7,289 nt of DNA from Oscillospiraceae bacterium (GTDB lineage Bacteria; Bacillota_A; Clostridia; Oscillospirales; CAG-272). Where the stretch lies: the NCBI GenBank assembly GCA_015063445.1, contig SVUD01000069.1, forward strand, positions 1-7,289. Direction: 5' to 3'. A program made the position numbers and the translations under genes. Under the pieces are notes generated by a model. It made no database searches. It had not been told where the DNA came from and saw only the letters and a list, made by a program, of their open reading frames with translations. Each line of letters starts with the position of its first letter. Position 1 is the stretch's first letter. Below, piece after piece: positions 1 to 5,877 of the stretch.

Positions 1-943
1 TTTTAAGACCTAAAGCGTGAAAAGTTTCTACTGTTAAACCTTTTGCCACAGCACTTATTTTATTTTCTAAATCGTCAGCAGAGGCTCTTGAATAAGATAA
101 TAACAATATTTCATCTTTTTTCGCCAAACCCATTTCCAATAAATACTTAACCTTTCCGCAAATCGTCAATGTTTTTCCCGAACCTGCGCCTGCGATTGTT
201 AAGTTTGATTTAGAATTACAAAGCACCGCACGCCGTTGTTCCACATCAAGGCTTTTTCCATTTATATTATCAAAAATTATATCATCTAAATGCCTTGCGA
301 TAAATTTTTCGTTATGTTTTTCTATGGTATCAGCATTAACAACAGGAATTTGATAATATTTACGAGCATAAGTATTATATTTTTCTATCCCTTTCAAAGC
401 ATTGCTTAACGCTTTCGATATATTTTCAGTATCAATATAGATGTCAGGTAAGTTATCAATTTCTTTAATAATAGATAGAATTAAATTTTTTTGTTCTTTG
501 ATTAAATCATAATCGTTGACGATTTCTTCAATTTTCTGCTTGTATGTGTCATATTGTTTTTTATACTGAAAGGAATTAGGAACTACGTATGAGTAAACTT
601 TTTTAATCGTAGAATAAATTTCTTCAATCTTTTCTCTGCTACACTCTAAAATATTATCCAAAATATCCACAATGGAGTATGTTTGTAAAAGTGTGTTATA
701 AGCAAATGTTAATGATTGTATTTCCTTGTTATGTTTTACAATTTTTTGTATGCAAACACTATATCTTGAAACAATATCCACATACAGTTCTTTTTTTGAA
801 AGAGAGCGAATAAGTTTTGAATTTTTATTTTCGTTATTATCAATACTTTGAAATAAAGTCAACGCCGTTTCAACTTTTTCAACATACGATAATATTTTCT
901 TTGCTTTATTTTTTAAGAATAGATTTTCTATAAAAGCAAACAT
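1..943 (-). CDS. UvrD/helicase IV-like superfamily 1 helicase, N-terminal part (cut by window edge)
   Basis: The frame is open from the ATG at 943 to the window edge (314 codons), so the C-terminal part is missing. Residues 1-230 or so form a lysine- and glutamate-rich, mostly helical region with no motif I recognise. SF1A helicase motifs follow: a Q-motif-like LDVEQRRAV just ahead of the Walker A GAGSGKT (residues 252-258, K257), motif Ia as LLLSYSRASADDL, and motif Ib as TFHALGLK. The HNEKF segment before the Q motif, the long N-terminal region and TFHALGLK resemble E. coli helicase IV (HelD) more than UvrD/PcrA. The expected role is ATP-driven 3'-5' DNA unwinding. The start is supported by AAAGGAGAG (957-966) about 14 nt upstream, a slightly long spacing, and by an in-frame stop a few codons further up. 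Sampled lines are only about 22% GC and codons are AT-ending (AAA, TTA, ATT, GAA), unlike the other genes here, which suggests transfer. A defence or island role is possible but not shown. Confidence 0.85.
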   Translation of the reverse strand, partial: MFAFIENLFLKNKAKKILSYVEKVETALTLFQSIDNNENKNSKLIRSLSKKELYVDIVSRYSVCIQKIVKHNKEIQSLTFAYNTLLQTYSIVDILDNILECSREKIEEIYSTIKKVYSYVVPNSFQYKKQYDTYKQKIEEIVNDYDLIKEQKNLILSIIKEIDNLPDIYIDTENISKALSNALKGIEKYNTYARKYYQIPVVNADTIEKHNEKFIARHLDDIIFDNINGKSLDVEQRRAVLCNSKSNLTIAGAGSGKTLTICGKVKYLLEMGLAKKDEILLLSYSRASADDLENKISAVAKGLTVETFHALGLK

Positions 944-979
944 AAAATTACTTATCTCTCCTTTTGAAATTTATAATTT

Positions 980-1008
980 ATTATACCATATATTTTTGAA
1001 ATTTTCAA
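980..1008 (-). promoter_or_regulatory. SigA-type promoter of the helicase gene
   Basis: On the minus strand, TTGAAA (1008-1003) and a perfect TATAAT (985-980) are separated by exactly 17 nt. The predicted transcription start is near 973, about 30 nt before the helicase ATG, with the ribosome binding site between. The gene therefore has its own promoter and does not depend on the tRNA unit upstream. Confidence 0.8.
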
Positions 1009-1097
1009 GTCGGATGCATAGGTGTAAAGCAATAAAAATGAACTAAAATTTACTGCTAATGTACGTATAATAAAGACTTGGCTATTTATTCCACGTT

Positions 1098-1226
1098 CCT
1101 CTTGACAACGAGCCTCTGCGAGTGCGTTTGGAAAGGCTTAAAAGAGCCAACACCAACGCCCCAAGGGGCTTTTGTTTTTGCCTTTTGACACGATAGCCTA
1201 ACACACTCGCTCTCATTATCAAGAGG
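1098..1226 (-). ncRNA. Candidate structured RNA: 129-nt rod-like imperfect inverted repeat
   Basis: Read on the minus strand, CCTCTTGATAATGAG (1226-1212) pairs along 15 positions with CTCGTTGTCAAGAGG (1112-1098), including two U-G pairs. After a small internal loop (1 nt against 5), GCGAGTGTGTT (1210-1200) pairs along 11 positions with AACGCACTCGC (1128-1118), including one U-G pair. After an uneven 14/3 loop, AAAGGC (1185-1180) pairs with GCCTTT (1137-1132). The apex holds the palindrome GCCCCTTGGGGC (1169-1158). The three wobbles are allowed only in minus-strand RNA; on the plus strand they become A-C mismatches, which argues for minus-strand transcription. A weak promoter-like pair, TTTACG-17 nt-TATTAA, lies upstream at about 1260-1290. 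I know no family with this sequence. Alternatives are a MITE-like or REP-like repeat, or a decayed gene. The strength is the pairing; function is unknown. Confidence 0.45.
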
Positions 1227-1302
1227 CTTTCGACGGCATAAACCGCCACTATTTTGATTTTAATATAAAAACCTATGGAAAGCGTAAACGCCTAAAATAT
1301 AC

Positions 1303-1340
1303 AAAATACGCCCCTTGAAAAGCATTTCATAAGAGCGTAT
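1303..1340 (-). terminator. Second terminator-like hairpin behind the tRNA
   Basis: On the minus strand, ATACGCTCTT (1340-1331) pairs with AGGGGCGTAT (1315-1306) over 10 positions with two U-G pairs. A single bulged A follows, then TGAAA pairs with TTTCA around a TGCT loop. The stem runs into TTTTGTATATTTT. It sits directly after the first tRNA terminator in the same orientation, and its wobbles again favour the minus strand. It may be a back-up terminator. Confidence 0.55.
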
Positions 1341-1342
1341 AT

Positions 1343-1385
1343 AAAACAAAAAGCCTAAACTGAACACAACGGTTCAATTTAGACT
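1343..1385 (-). terminator. Rho-independent terminator of tRNA-Leu
   Basis: On the minus strand, AGTCTAAATTGAAC (1385-1372) pairs at all 14 positions (two U-G) with GTTCAGTTTAGGCT (1365-1352) around a 6-nt loop. TTTTGTTTT follows immediately. It begins 5 nt after the tRNA CCA, so the transcript is very compact. Confidence 0.85.
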
Positions 1386-1390
1386 TAGAG

Positions 1391-1474
1391 TGGTGCGGGT
1401 GACAGGACTTGAACCTGCACGGGGGTACCACTAGATCCTAAGTCTAGCGCGTCTGCCAGTTCCGCCACACCCGC
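1391..1474 (-). tRNA. tRNA-Leu (anticodon UAG), CCA encoded
   Basis: The acceptor arm GCGGGTG pairs with CACCCGC over 7 bp, with discriminator A and an encoded CCA at 1393-1391. The anticodon stem CTAGA/TCTAG encloses the loop CTTAGGA, which gives anticodon TAG for CUN leucine codons. The D-arm starts GGCGGAACTGGCAGACGC. A short variable arm and the T-arm GCAGG-TTCAAGT-CCTGT follow. The total is 84 nt with CCA, within the usual size range for tRNA-Leu. It is a single-gene unit with its own promoter and terminator. Confidence 0.96.
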
Positions 1475-1479
1475 TTATT

Positions 1480-1499
1480 GGCGAGAATTTTTCCTCGCC
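1480..1499 (-). other. Hairpin at the 5' end of the tRNA-Leu precursor
   Basis: On the minus strand, GGCGAG(GA) pairs with (TT)CTCGCC around an A-rich loop. The predicted transcription start, about 7 nt after the -10 box, is near 1498, so almost the whole 24-nt leader folds into this stem just before the RNase P cleavage point. There is no U-run after it, so it is not a terminator. Confidence 0.5.
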
Positions 1500-1504
1500 G
1501 TAAC

Positions 1505-1533
1505 ATTTTAGCACACAAGCTAAAAAATGTCAA
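1505..1533 (-). promoter_or_regulatory. SigA-type promoter of tRNA-Leu
   Basis: On the minus strand there is a perfect TTGACA (1533-1528), a 17-nt spacer and TAAAAT (1510-1505). The mature tRNA 5' end is 31 nt beyond the -10 box. The sequence upstream of the -35 is A/T rich, as is usual for stable-RNA promoters. Confidence 0.85.
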
Positions 1534-1536
1534 TAG

Positions 1537-1557
1537 AAAGCAAGATAAAATTGCTTT
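1537..1557 (-). other. Small hairpin between the ABC-F stop and the tRNA promoter
   Basis: AAAGCAA pairs with TTGCTTT over 7 bp around a 7-nt loop, about 30 nt after the ABC-F stop codon. On the minus strand it is followed by CTATTGACA with no clear U-run, so it is at best a weak terminator of the ABC-F operon. It directly abuts the tRNA -35 region. Confidence 0.3.
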
Positions 1558-1586
1558 AAAATTGTTTTATATAGTTGGTTAATGGA

Positions 1587-3194
1587 TTAATTGCTGTCCT
1601 CAGCAAGAGAACGCTTATATTCAAGATACTCCTCATAGGTGCATTTTCTGTCGATAAAGCTACCGTCGGGAAGGATCTCGATAATTCTGTTTGCTACGGT
1701 ATTGAGAATCTCATAGTCGTGAGAGGTAAAGAGGATATTTCCCTTAAAGTTCTTCATACCGTTGTTAACAGCAGTTATAGACTCGAGGTCGAGGTGGTCT
1801 GTAGGCTGGTCTATAACAAGCATATTCGAACCGAACATCATCATTCTCGAGAACATACATCTTACCTTTTCGCCACCCGAAAGAACGTTTACCTGCTTGA
1901 AAACAGCCTCATTTGAGAATAGCATTTTACCAAGGAAGCCTCTGAGATAGCTCTCGGTCTGATCCTTTGAATACTGTCTCATCCAGTCAAGGATAGAATC
2001 CTTGCAACCATCGAAATATGCCGAATTATCGTGTGGGAAATAAGAAGTCGTTATCGAAACTCCGAACTTGAACTCTCCCGAGTCGGCAGTCTCCTCTTCC
2101 ATAAGAATCTTAAAAAGATTAGTAAGAGCCATCTCGTTACCGAGGAAAGCAATCTTATCGTCTTTATAGACTCTGAACGTAAGGTCCTTGAACATAACGT
2201 TGCCGTCTATTGATTTTGAAAGCTCGTTTACGAAAAGAATCTCTTTTCCGGGCTCTCTATCCATGTCAAAGCCAATAAACGGATATCTTCTGCTCGAAGC
2301 AGGAAGCTCTTCGACGGTAAGCTTGTCTATAAGCTTTCTGCGAGCAGTTGCCTGTCTGGACTTTGATTTATTTGCGGAGAAACGAGAAATAAAGCTCTGA
2401 AGCTCTGCTATTTTTTCTTCGTTCTTCTTGTTTTGCATCTTTATCATACGCTGGATAAGCTGGCTCGATTCATACCAGAACTCATAGTTGCCAACATACA
2501 TTTTTATTCCGCTGTAATCTATATCTACGATATTGGTACAAACGTCGTTAAGGAAATGACGGTCGTGCGAAACGACGAGAACGGTACCAAAATAATCCGA
2601 AAGGAAGTTTTCAAGCCAGATAACAGCGTCTATATCAAGACCGTTAGTAGGCTCGTCGAGAAGGATTATATCGGGATTGCCGAAGAGTGCCTGAGCCAAA
2701 AGAACCTTAACCTTTTCGCTCTCCTTAAGAGACGACATATACATATAGAGCATATCGTCCGTGAGCCCGAGTCCCTGAATCAATTTTGAAGCGTCAGATT
2801 CAGCCTCCCAGCCGTTAAGCTCTGCAAACTCACCCTCGAGCTCGGCAGCGCGGATTCCGTCCTCATCGGTGAAATCCTCCTTAGCGTATATAGCGTCCTT
2901 TTCCTTCATTATATCGTAAAGGCGCTTATTACCCATTATGACCGTGTCAAGAACCGTATATTCCTCATAAGCAAAGTGATCCTGCTTAAGAACGGACATT
3001 CTGACTGTCGGAGGAATTGTAACCTCGCCCTTTGTGGGCTGAAGCTCGCCGCATAGTATACGTAAAAAAGTAGATTTTCCTGCGCCATTAGCGCCTATTA
3101 TTCCGTAACAATTTCCGGGGGTAAACTTAAGATCAACGTCCTTGAAAAGAAGCTGACCTCCGAATTGAAACGCAACGTTACTGACTGTTATCAT
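1587..3194 (-). CDS. ykpA: ABC-F family ATPase, YkpA/YbiT type (ribosome-associated, no membrane domain)
   Basis: The protein has 535 aa with two ABC domains in one chain and no membrane segments, as in ABC-F proteins that act on the ribosome. Domain 1 has Walker A GANGAGKST (34-42), Q-loop Q71, Walker B with DEPTNGLD (180-187) and switch H210. A charged linker (about 240-300) contains AELQSFISRFSANKSKSRQ, typical of the YbiT/YkpA group. Domain 2 has an intact signature LSGGEK (438-443) and switch H492. Its Walker A is destroyed (GNEMALTN, 352-359; Thr358 replaces the lysine) and its Walker B reads DQPTDHLD, with Gln463 for the catalytic glutamate. The domain 1 signature is also degenerate (LKESEK, 156-161). 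By ABC dimer geometry, one composite ATP site is intact and the other is dead. From memory, Firmicute YkpA proteins share the Walker A and signature changes. A GGAG lies 5 nt before the start. The gene is 12 nt behind the HAD gene, so the two are probably cotranscribed. Likely role: ATP-dependent modulation of translation. Confidence 0.92.
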   Translation of the reverse strand: MITVSNVAFQFGGQLLFKDVDLKFTPGNCYGIIGANGAGKSTFLRILCGELQPTKGEVTIPPTVRMSVLKQDHFAYEEYTVLDTVIMGNKRLYDIMKEKDAIYAKEDFTDEDGIRAAELEGEFAELNGWEAESDASKLIQGLGLTDDMLYMYMSSLKESEKVKVLLAQALFGNPDIILLDEPTNGLDIDAVIWLENFLSDYFGTVLVVSHDRHFLNDVCTNIVDIDYSGIKMYVGNYEFWYESSQLIQRMIKMQNKKNEEKIAELQSFISRFSANKSKSRQATARRKLIDKLTVEELPASSRRYPFIGFDMDREPGKEILFVNELSKSIDGNVMFKDLTFRVYKDDKIAFLGNEMALTNLFKILMEEETADSGEFKFGVSITTSYFPHDNSAYFDGCKDSILDWMRQYSKDQTESYLRGFLGKMLFSNEAVFKQVNVLSGGEKVRCMFSRMMMFGSNMLVIDQPTDHLDLESITAVNNGMKNFKGNILFTSHDYEILNTVANRIIEILPDGSFIDRKCTYEEYLEYKRSLAEDSN

Positions 3195-3206
3195 TTTATC
3201 TCCAAA

Positions 3207-4001
3207 CTAACAAATATTATTGTATAATTCTCTTATATTTTTCATAATGTAGGTAGGCTTCGTATCGGTGTTTTCGGCATCCTCCATAGTACCCTCGCCG
3301 CTTAAAACAAATACAGTGTCAATATTAGCGTTATAGCCTGCCGCAATATCGGTATACACTCTGTCACCTACCATAAGTGACTCTTCCTTAGTATAGCCGT
3401 ATTTTTCAACGGCAAGATTAAGCATTTCGGGGCGGGGCTTTCCGATAAAAACGGGATACTTCCCAGTTGCCTTTTCGATCATCCATGCAAACGAGCCGCA
3501 ATCGGGAACGTAGCCAAACGAAGTGGGACAAACCCAATCAGGATTTGTCGCGATATATGCCGAAACACCTTTAGTCAAAAGTCGGCACACGTCATCAAGC
3601 TTTTTGAATTCCAGCTCGTTATCATTTGAAATTATTACACCGAAAATATCGTCGCACAAATCCGTAACAACGTCAATTCCCGCATCTAAAAGCTGTTTAA
3701 TGAATGATTTTGTACCCATAGCATAAAAACGTTTTCCGGGGTAGTTAGCATTTAGGTATAATATTGTCGCATCCGTCGAGGTAAGGAAATTACTCTCATC
3801 CGCTTTTATTCCAAGCCCGTTAAGCTTTTGAACGTAAGCGTCAACTCCTTTTGAAGAATTGTTCGTTACAAAGAGATATCTACCGCCAATCTCAACGACC
3901 CTGTCAAGAAAGTCCAAAGTACCGTCAAAAAGATCGTTATCAAGATATATCGTACCGTCCATATCCAAAAGGAAAAACTTTTTATTCTTCAATTCTGCCA
4001 T
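3207..4001 (-). CDS. HAD-IIA family phosphatase (NagD/AraL-like)
   Basis: This 264-aa soluble protein has all four HAD motifs: motif I DMDGTIY with D13 and D15 (nucleophile and acid/base), motif II TNN at 46-48, motif III lysine in GKPRPEM (K188), and motif IV GDRVYTD with D213 and D218 for Mg2+. The region between motifs II and III is a C2-type cap that includes ATNPD (151-155), which defines the NagD/AraL/p-nitrophenyl phosphatase group. Members dephosphorylate sugar phosphates, nucleotides or metabolic by-products; the substrate here cannot be told. The predicted location is the cytoplasm. The ribosome binding site is weak (GGTG about 9 nt before the ATG), but the next methionine (M14) lies inside motif I, so this start is required. 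The galE terminator hairpin lies upstream and the ABC-F gene follows after 12 nt. I see no convincing promoter in the 4002-4055 gap, so read-through from galE may contribute. Confidence 0.88.
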   Translation of the reverse strand: MAELKNKKFFLLDMDGTIYLDNDLFDGTLDFLDRVVEIGGRYLFVTNNSSKGVDAYVQKLNGLGIKADESNFLTSTDATILYLNANYPGKRFYAMGTKSFIKQLLDAGIDVVTDLCDDIFGVIISNDNELEFKKLDDVCRLLTKGVSAYIATNPDWVCPTSFGYVPDCGSFAWMIEKATGKYPVFIGKPRPEMLNLAVEKYGYTKEESLMVGDRVYTDIAAGYNANIDTVFVLSGEGTMEDAENTDTKPTYIMKNIRELYNNIC

Positions 4002-4055
4002 AATATAAACACCAAAATTTCGATTTTTAAACTTTTATAATTATTTAAACATAGT

Positions 4056-4089
4056 AAAAGAGGCCGTATAAAACTAATCGACCTCTTTT
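4056..4089 (-). terminator. Terminator hairpin after galE
   Basis: On the minus strand, AAAAGAGGTCG (4089-4079) pairs with CGGCCTCTTTT (4066-4056) over 11 positions with one U-G, around a 12-nt loop. The U residues are part of the stem and only ACTATG follows, so termination may be partial. The wobble pair favours minus-strand RNA. Confidence 0.6.
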
Positions 4090-4096
4090 ATTAAAA

Positions 4097-5113
4097 TTAA
4101 TCGGGATAACCGTCGGGATTCATTCTCTGCCATCTTGCAGAGTCCTCGCACATCATCTTAAGATCACGCTGAGCCTCCCAGCCGAGAATCTCTTTTGCCT
4201 TAGTTGAATCTGCATAGCATTCCGCTATATCACCGGGGCGGCGCTCTACTATCTTGTACTTAACGTCAGATCCCCAAGCCTCCGAAAACGCGCGTACCAT
4301 TTCAAGAACGGAATAACCGTTGCCCGTGCCAATATTGAAGTAATCGATTCCCTTCATCTTTGCCGTGTAATCAAGAGCCTTAAGATGAGCGAGAGCAAGG
4401 TCAACAACGTGGATATAATCTCTTACGCCGGTTCCGTCAGGTGTTTCGTAATCATCGCCGAACACGCTGAGACACTCAAGCTTACCTGCGGCAACCTTTG
4501 AAATGTACGGCAAGAGGTTATTGGGAATACCTCTGGGATCCTCACCCATAGTTCCGCTTGCGTGAGCTCCAATAGGATTGAAATATCTTAAGATACAGGC
4601 TGAAAACTCAGGGTTTGCGGCTGCGCAATCCTTAAGTATTCTTTCTATCATAAGCTTTGTCTCACCGTAAGGGTTTGTTGTGGAAAGAGGAAAATCTTCC
4701 TTGATCGGAACCGTCTTTGGAACACCGTAAACGGTTGCGGATGAGCTGAATACTATTCTGTTAACGTTATGACTTAACATACACTCGATAAGATTAAACG
4801 TACCGGTGAGGTTATTATGATAATACATAAGAGGCAATCTGCAGGACTCACCTACTGCTTTAAGTCCGGCAAAATGAATAACCGAATCAATATCCGGATA
4901 ATCGGAAAATACCTTATCAAGAGTTTCCTTATCAAGAAGATCGCATTTAACAAACGCGGGACGCTTGCCCGTAATTGCTTCTATTCTGTCAAGAACGCAA
5001 ATTTTACTGTTATAAAGGTTATCAACGATAACCACGTCCTCTCCTGCGGATAAAAGCTCTACAACGGTGTGAGAACCGATGTAACCGGTTCCGCCGGTAA
5101 CTAAAATCGACAT
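4097..5113 (-). CDS. galE: UDP-glucose 4-epimerase
   Basis: The enzyme interconverts UDP-galactose and UDP-glucose with a bound NAD in the Leloir pathway and for cell-surface sugars. At 338 aa it has the same length as E. coli GalE, and residue numbers match. The NAD-binding GGTGYIG is at 7-13. The catalytic triad is S124 (in FSSSATVYG), Y149 and K153 (in NPYGETK). LRYFNPIGAH (175-184) and the C-terminal RRPGD (291-295) and GWEA segments are typical. Position 299, a tyrosine that narrows the sugar pocket in E. coli, is a cysteine here, as at the matching position of human GALE (C307). This predicts that UDP-GlcNAc/UDP-GalNAc may also be accepted. AGGAGGA lies 7 nt before the ATG. The gene follows rpmA after 77 nt that hold a hairpin; a TATAAT at 5151-5146 has no good -35 partner, so it may be partly served by the ribosomal promoter. 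The closing tetrapeptide GYPD also matches E. coli GalE. Confidence 0.97.
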   Translation of the reverse strand: MSILVTGGTGYIGSHTVVELLSAGEDVVIVDNLYNSKICVLDRIEAITGKRPAFVKCDLLDKETLDKVFSDYPDIDSVIHFAGLKAVGESCRLPLMYYHNNLTGTFNLIECMLSHNVNRIVFSSSATVYGVPKTVPIKEDFPLSTTNPYGETKLMIERILKDCAAANPEFSACILRYFNPIGAHASGTMGEDPRGIPNNLLPYISKVAAGKLECLSVFGDDYETPDGTGVRDYIHVVDLALAHLKALDYTAKMKGIDYFNIGTGNGYSVLEMVRAFSEAWGSDVKYKIVERRPGDIAECYADSTKAKEILGWEAQRDLKMMCEDSARWQRMNPDGYPD

Positions 5114-5156
5114 TTTTATATCCTCCTATGACATAGTTCTGAATAATTATAAATTT

Positions 5157-5184
5157 AGGGGCGTCGCAAAAAGCAACAGCCCCT
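5157..5184 (-). terminator. Hairpin after rpmA, possible partial terminator
   Basis: On the minus strand, AGGGGC pairs with GCCCCT and, after one bulged T, GTTGC pairs with GCGAC around a TTTTT loop, 11 bp in all. It lies 6 nt after the rpmA stop codon. The sequence behind it (AAATTTATAATT) is A/T rich but not a true U-run, so it could be a weak terminator or a 3'-end stabiliser between rpmA and galE. Confidence 0.5.
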
Positions 5185-5190
5185 TAAAAA

Positions 5191-5469
5191 TTAGTCAGCG
5201 TAAACGCTAACCTGCTTCTTGCCACCGGTAATGTGTTCAAACTTAACCTTACCGTCAACGAGCGCAAAGAGAGTATCATCGGAACCGATACCAACATTAG
5301 TACCGGGATGAATCTTAGTTCCGCGCTGTCTAACAAGAATATTGCCGGCAATAACTGCCTGGCCGTCAGCCTTCTTAACACCAAGACGCTTGGACTCGGA
5401 GTCACGGCCGTTCTTAGTAGAACCTACGCCCTTTTTATGAGCGAAGAATTGCAAACTGAGCTTTAACAT
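5191..5469 (-). CDS. rpmA: 50S ribosomal protein L27 with Prp-cleavable N-terminal extension
   Basis: The protein is 92 aa and its N-terminal tail reaches the peptidyl-transferase centre. The start [18 protein letters not shown] carries the Firmicute extension that Prp removes between F9 and A10, which exposes the mature AHKKG end. GGRDS-type and [15 protein letters not shown] segments identify the family. I chose the ATG at 5469 because GGAGGT (5482-5477) lies 7 nt upstream. The frame continues 10 codons further, but that would put the ribosome binding site inside the gene. It is the last gene of rplU-prp-rpmA, 47 nt after prp. In many Firmicutes obg follows rpmA; here galE does. Confidence 0.97.
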   Translation of the reverse strand: MLKLSLQFFAHKKGVGSTKNGRDSESKRLGVKKADGQAVIAGNILVRQRGTKIHPGTNVGIGSDDTLFALVDGKVKFEHITGGKKQVSVYAD

Positions 5470-5476
5470 TTTTGTT

Positions 5477-5482
5477 ACCTCC
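5477..5482 (-). promoter_or_regulatory. Ribosome binding site that fixes the rpmA start
   Basis: GGAGGT lies 7 nt before the ATG at 5469. It supports the short form whose N-terminus matches the Prp cleavage motif, and rules against the longer in-frame start at 5499. Confidence 0.85.
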
Positions 5483-5516
5483 ATAATTAGTATTGGCATT
5501 ACGCCGCAGTACCGAC

Positions 5517-5873
5517 TTAGATTTCCCTTTCTATCTCTCTTACGTCAAGATAATCGTAATTATCCTCTAAGAGATCCATAAGCTGAAGGAAATAAGCCTG
5601 AATAAGTCCCGAAACAGCAAACTGTTTCTTTTCGTCACTCTCATACTTAGGGAGAGCCGATTTCACGATAACACGGATATCTGTAGTTGCTTCATCGATG
5701 TGATAGTCAACGTTTGAAGCATAGGAAACCTCAATAGCATTGATGATAAGCATAGTCATCGCAGAGAGCGCTGCACAAAGCACGTCGTCTCCTGACTCGC
5801 CATATCCTGTGTGTCCCTGCTCCTCAAAGCCGTAGTAAATACCGTTTGACTTATAAAATGTGATCGTTGTCAT
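5517..5873 (-). CDS. prp: Ribosomal-processing cysteine protease Prp (YsxB family)
   Basis: This 118-aa protein cleaves the N-terminal extension of L27 (and related phage proteins in staphylococci). The catalytic histidine is H21 in [11 protein letters not shown] and the catalytic cysteine is C33 in LCAALS, spaced 12 residues apart as in the family (H22 and C34 in S. aureus). The C-terminal half forms the helical part with the conserved [10 protein letters not shown] segment. The start codon is only 4 nt after the rplU stop, and AAGG at the end of rplU is the only ribosome binding site candidate, so translation is probably coupled to rplU. Position between rplU and rpmA is the standard Firmicute arrangement, and its substrate motif is present in the neighbouring rpmA. 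Confidence 0.95.
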   Translation of the reverse strand: MTTITFYKSNGIYYGFEEQGHTGYGESGDDVLCAALSAMTMLIINAIEVSYASNVDYHIDEATTDIRVIVKSALPKYESDEKKQFAVSGLIQAYFLQLMDLLEDNYDYLDVREIEREI

Positions 5874-5877
5874 TTAA

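Noticed and set aside
1066..1071. TATAAT on the plus strand as a promoter
   Set aside because: No -35-like sequence lies 16-18 nt upstream and no plus-strand gene or RNA follows.
1158..1180. Plus-strand terminator GCCCCAAGGGGC followed by TTTTGTTTTT
   Set aside because: The palindrome leaves almost no loop, no plus-strand gene lies upstream, and it sits at the apex of the minus-strand rod.
1..1390. CRISPR array or att-site direct repeats
   Set aside because: I saw no regularly spaced direct repeats and no second copy of the tRNA 3' end in this stretch.
1575..1916. Plus-strand frame of 113 codons opposite the ABC-F gene
   Set aside because: It lies almost wholly inside a well-supported gene with all family motifs and has no start signal.
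5470..5499. Longer start for rpmA at 5499
   Set aside because: It would place the GGAGGT site inside the coding region and spoil the Prp-type N-terminus.
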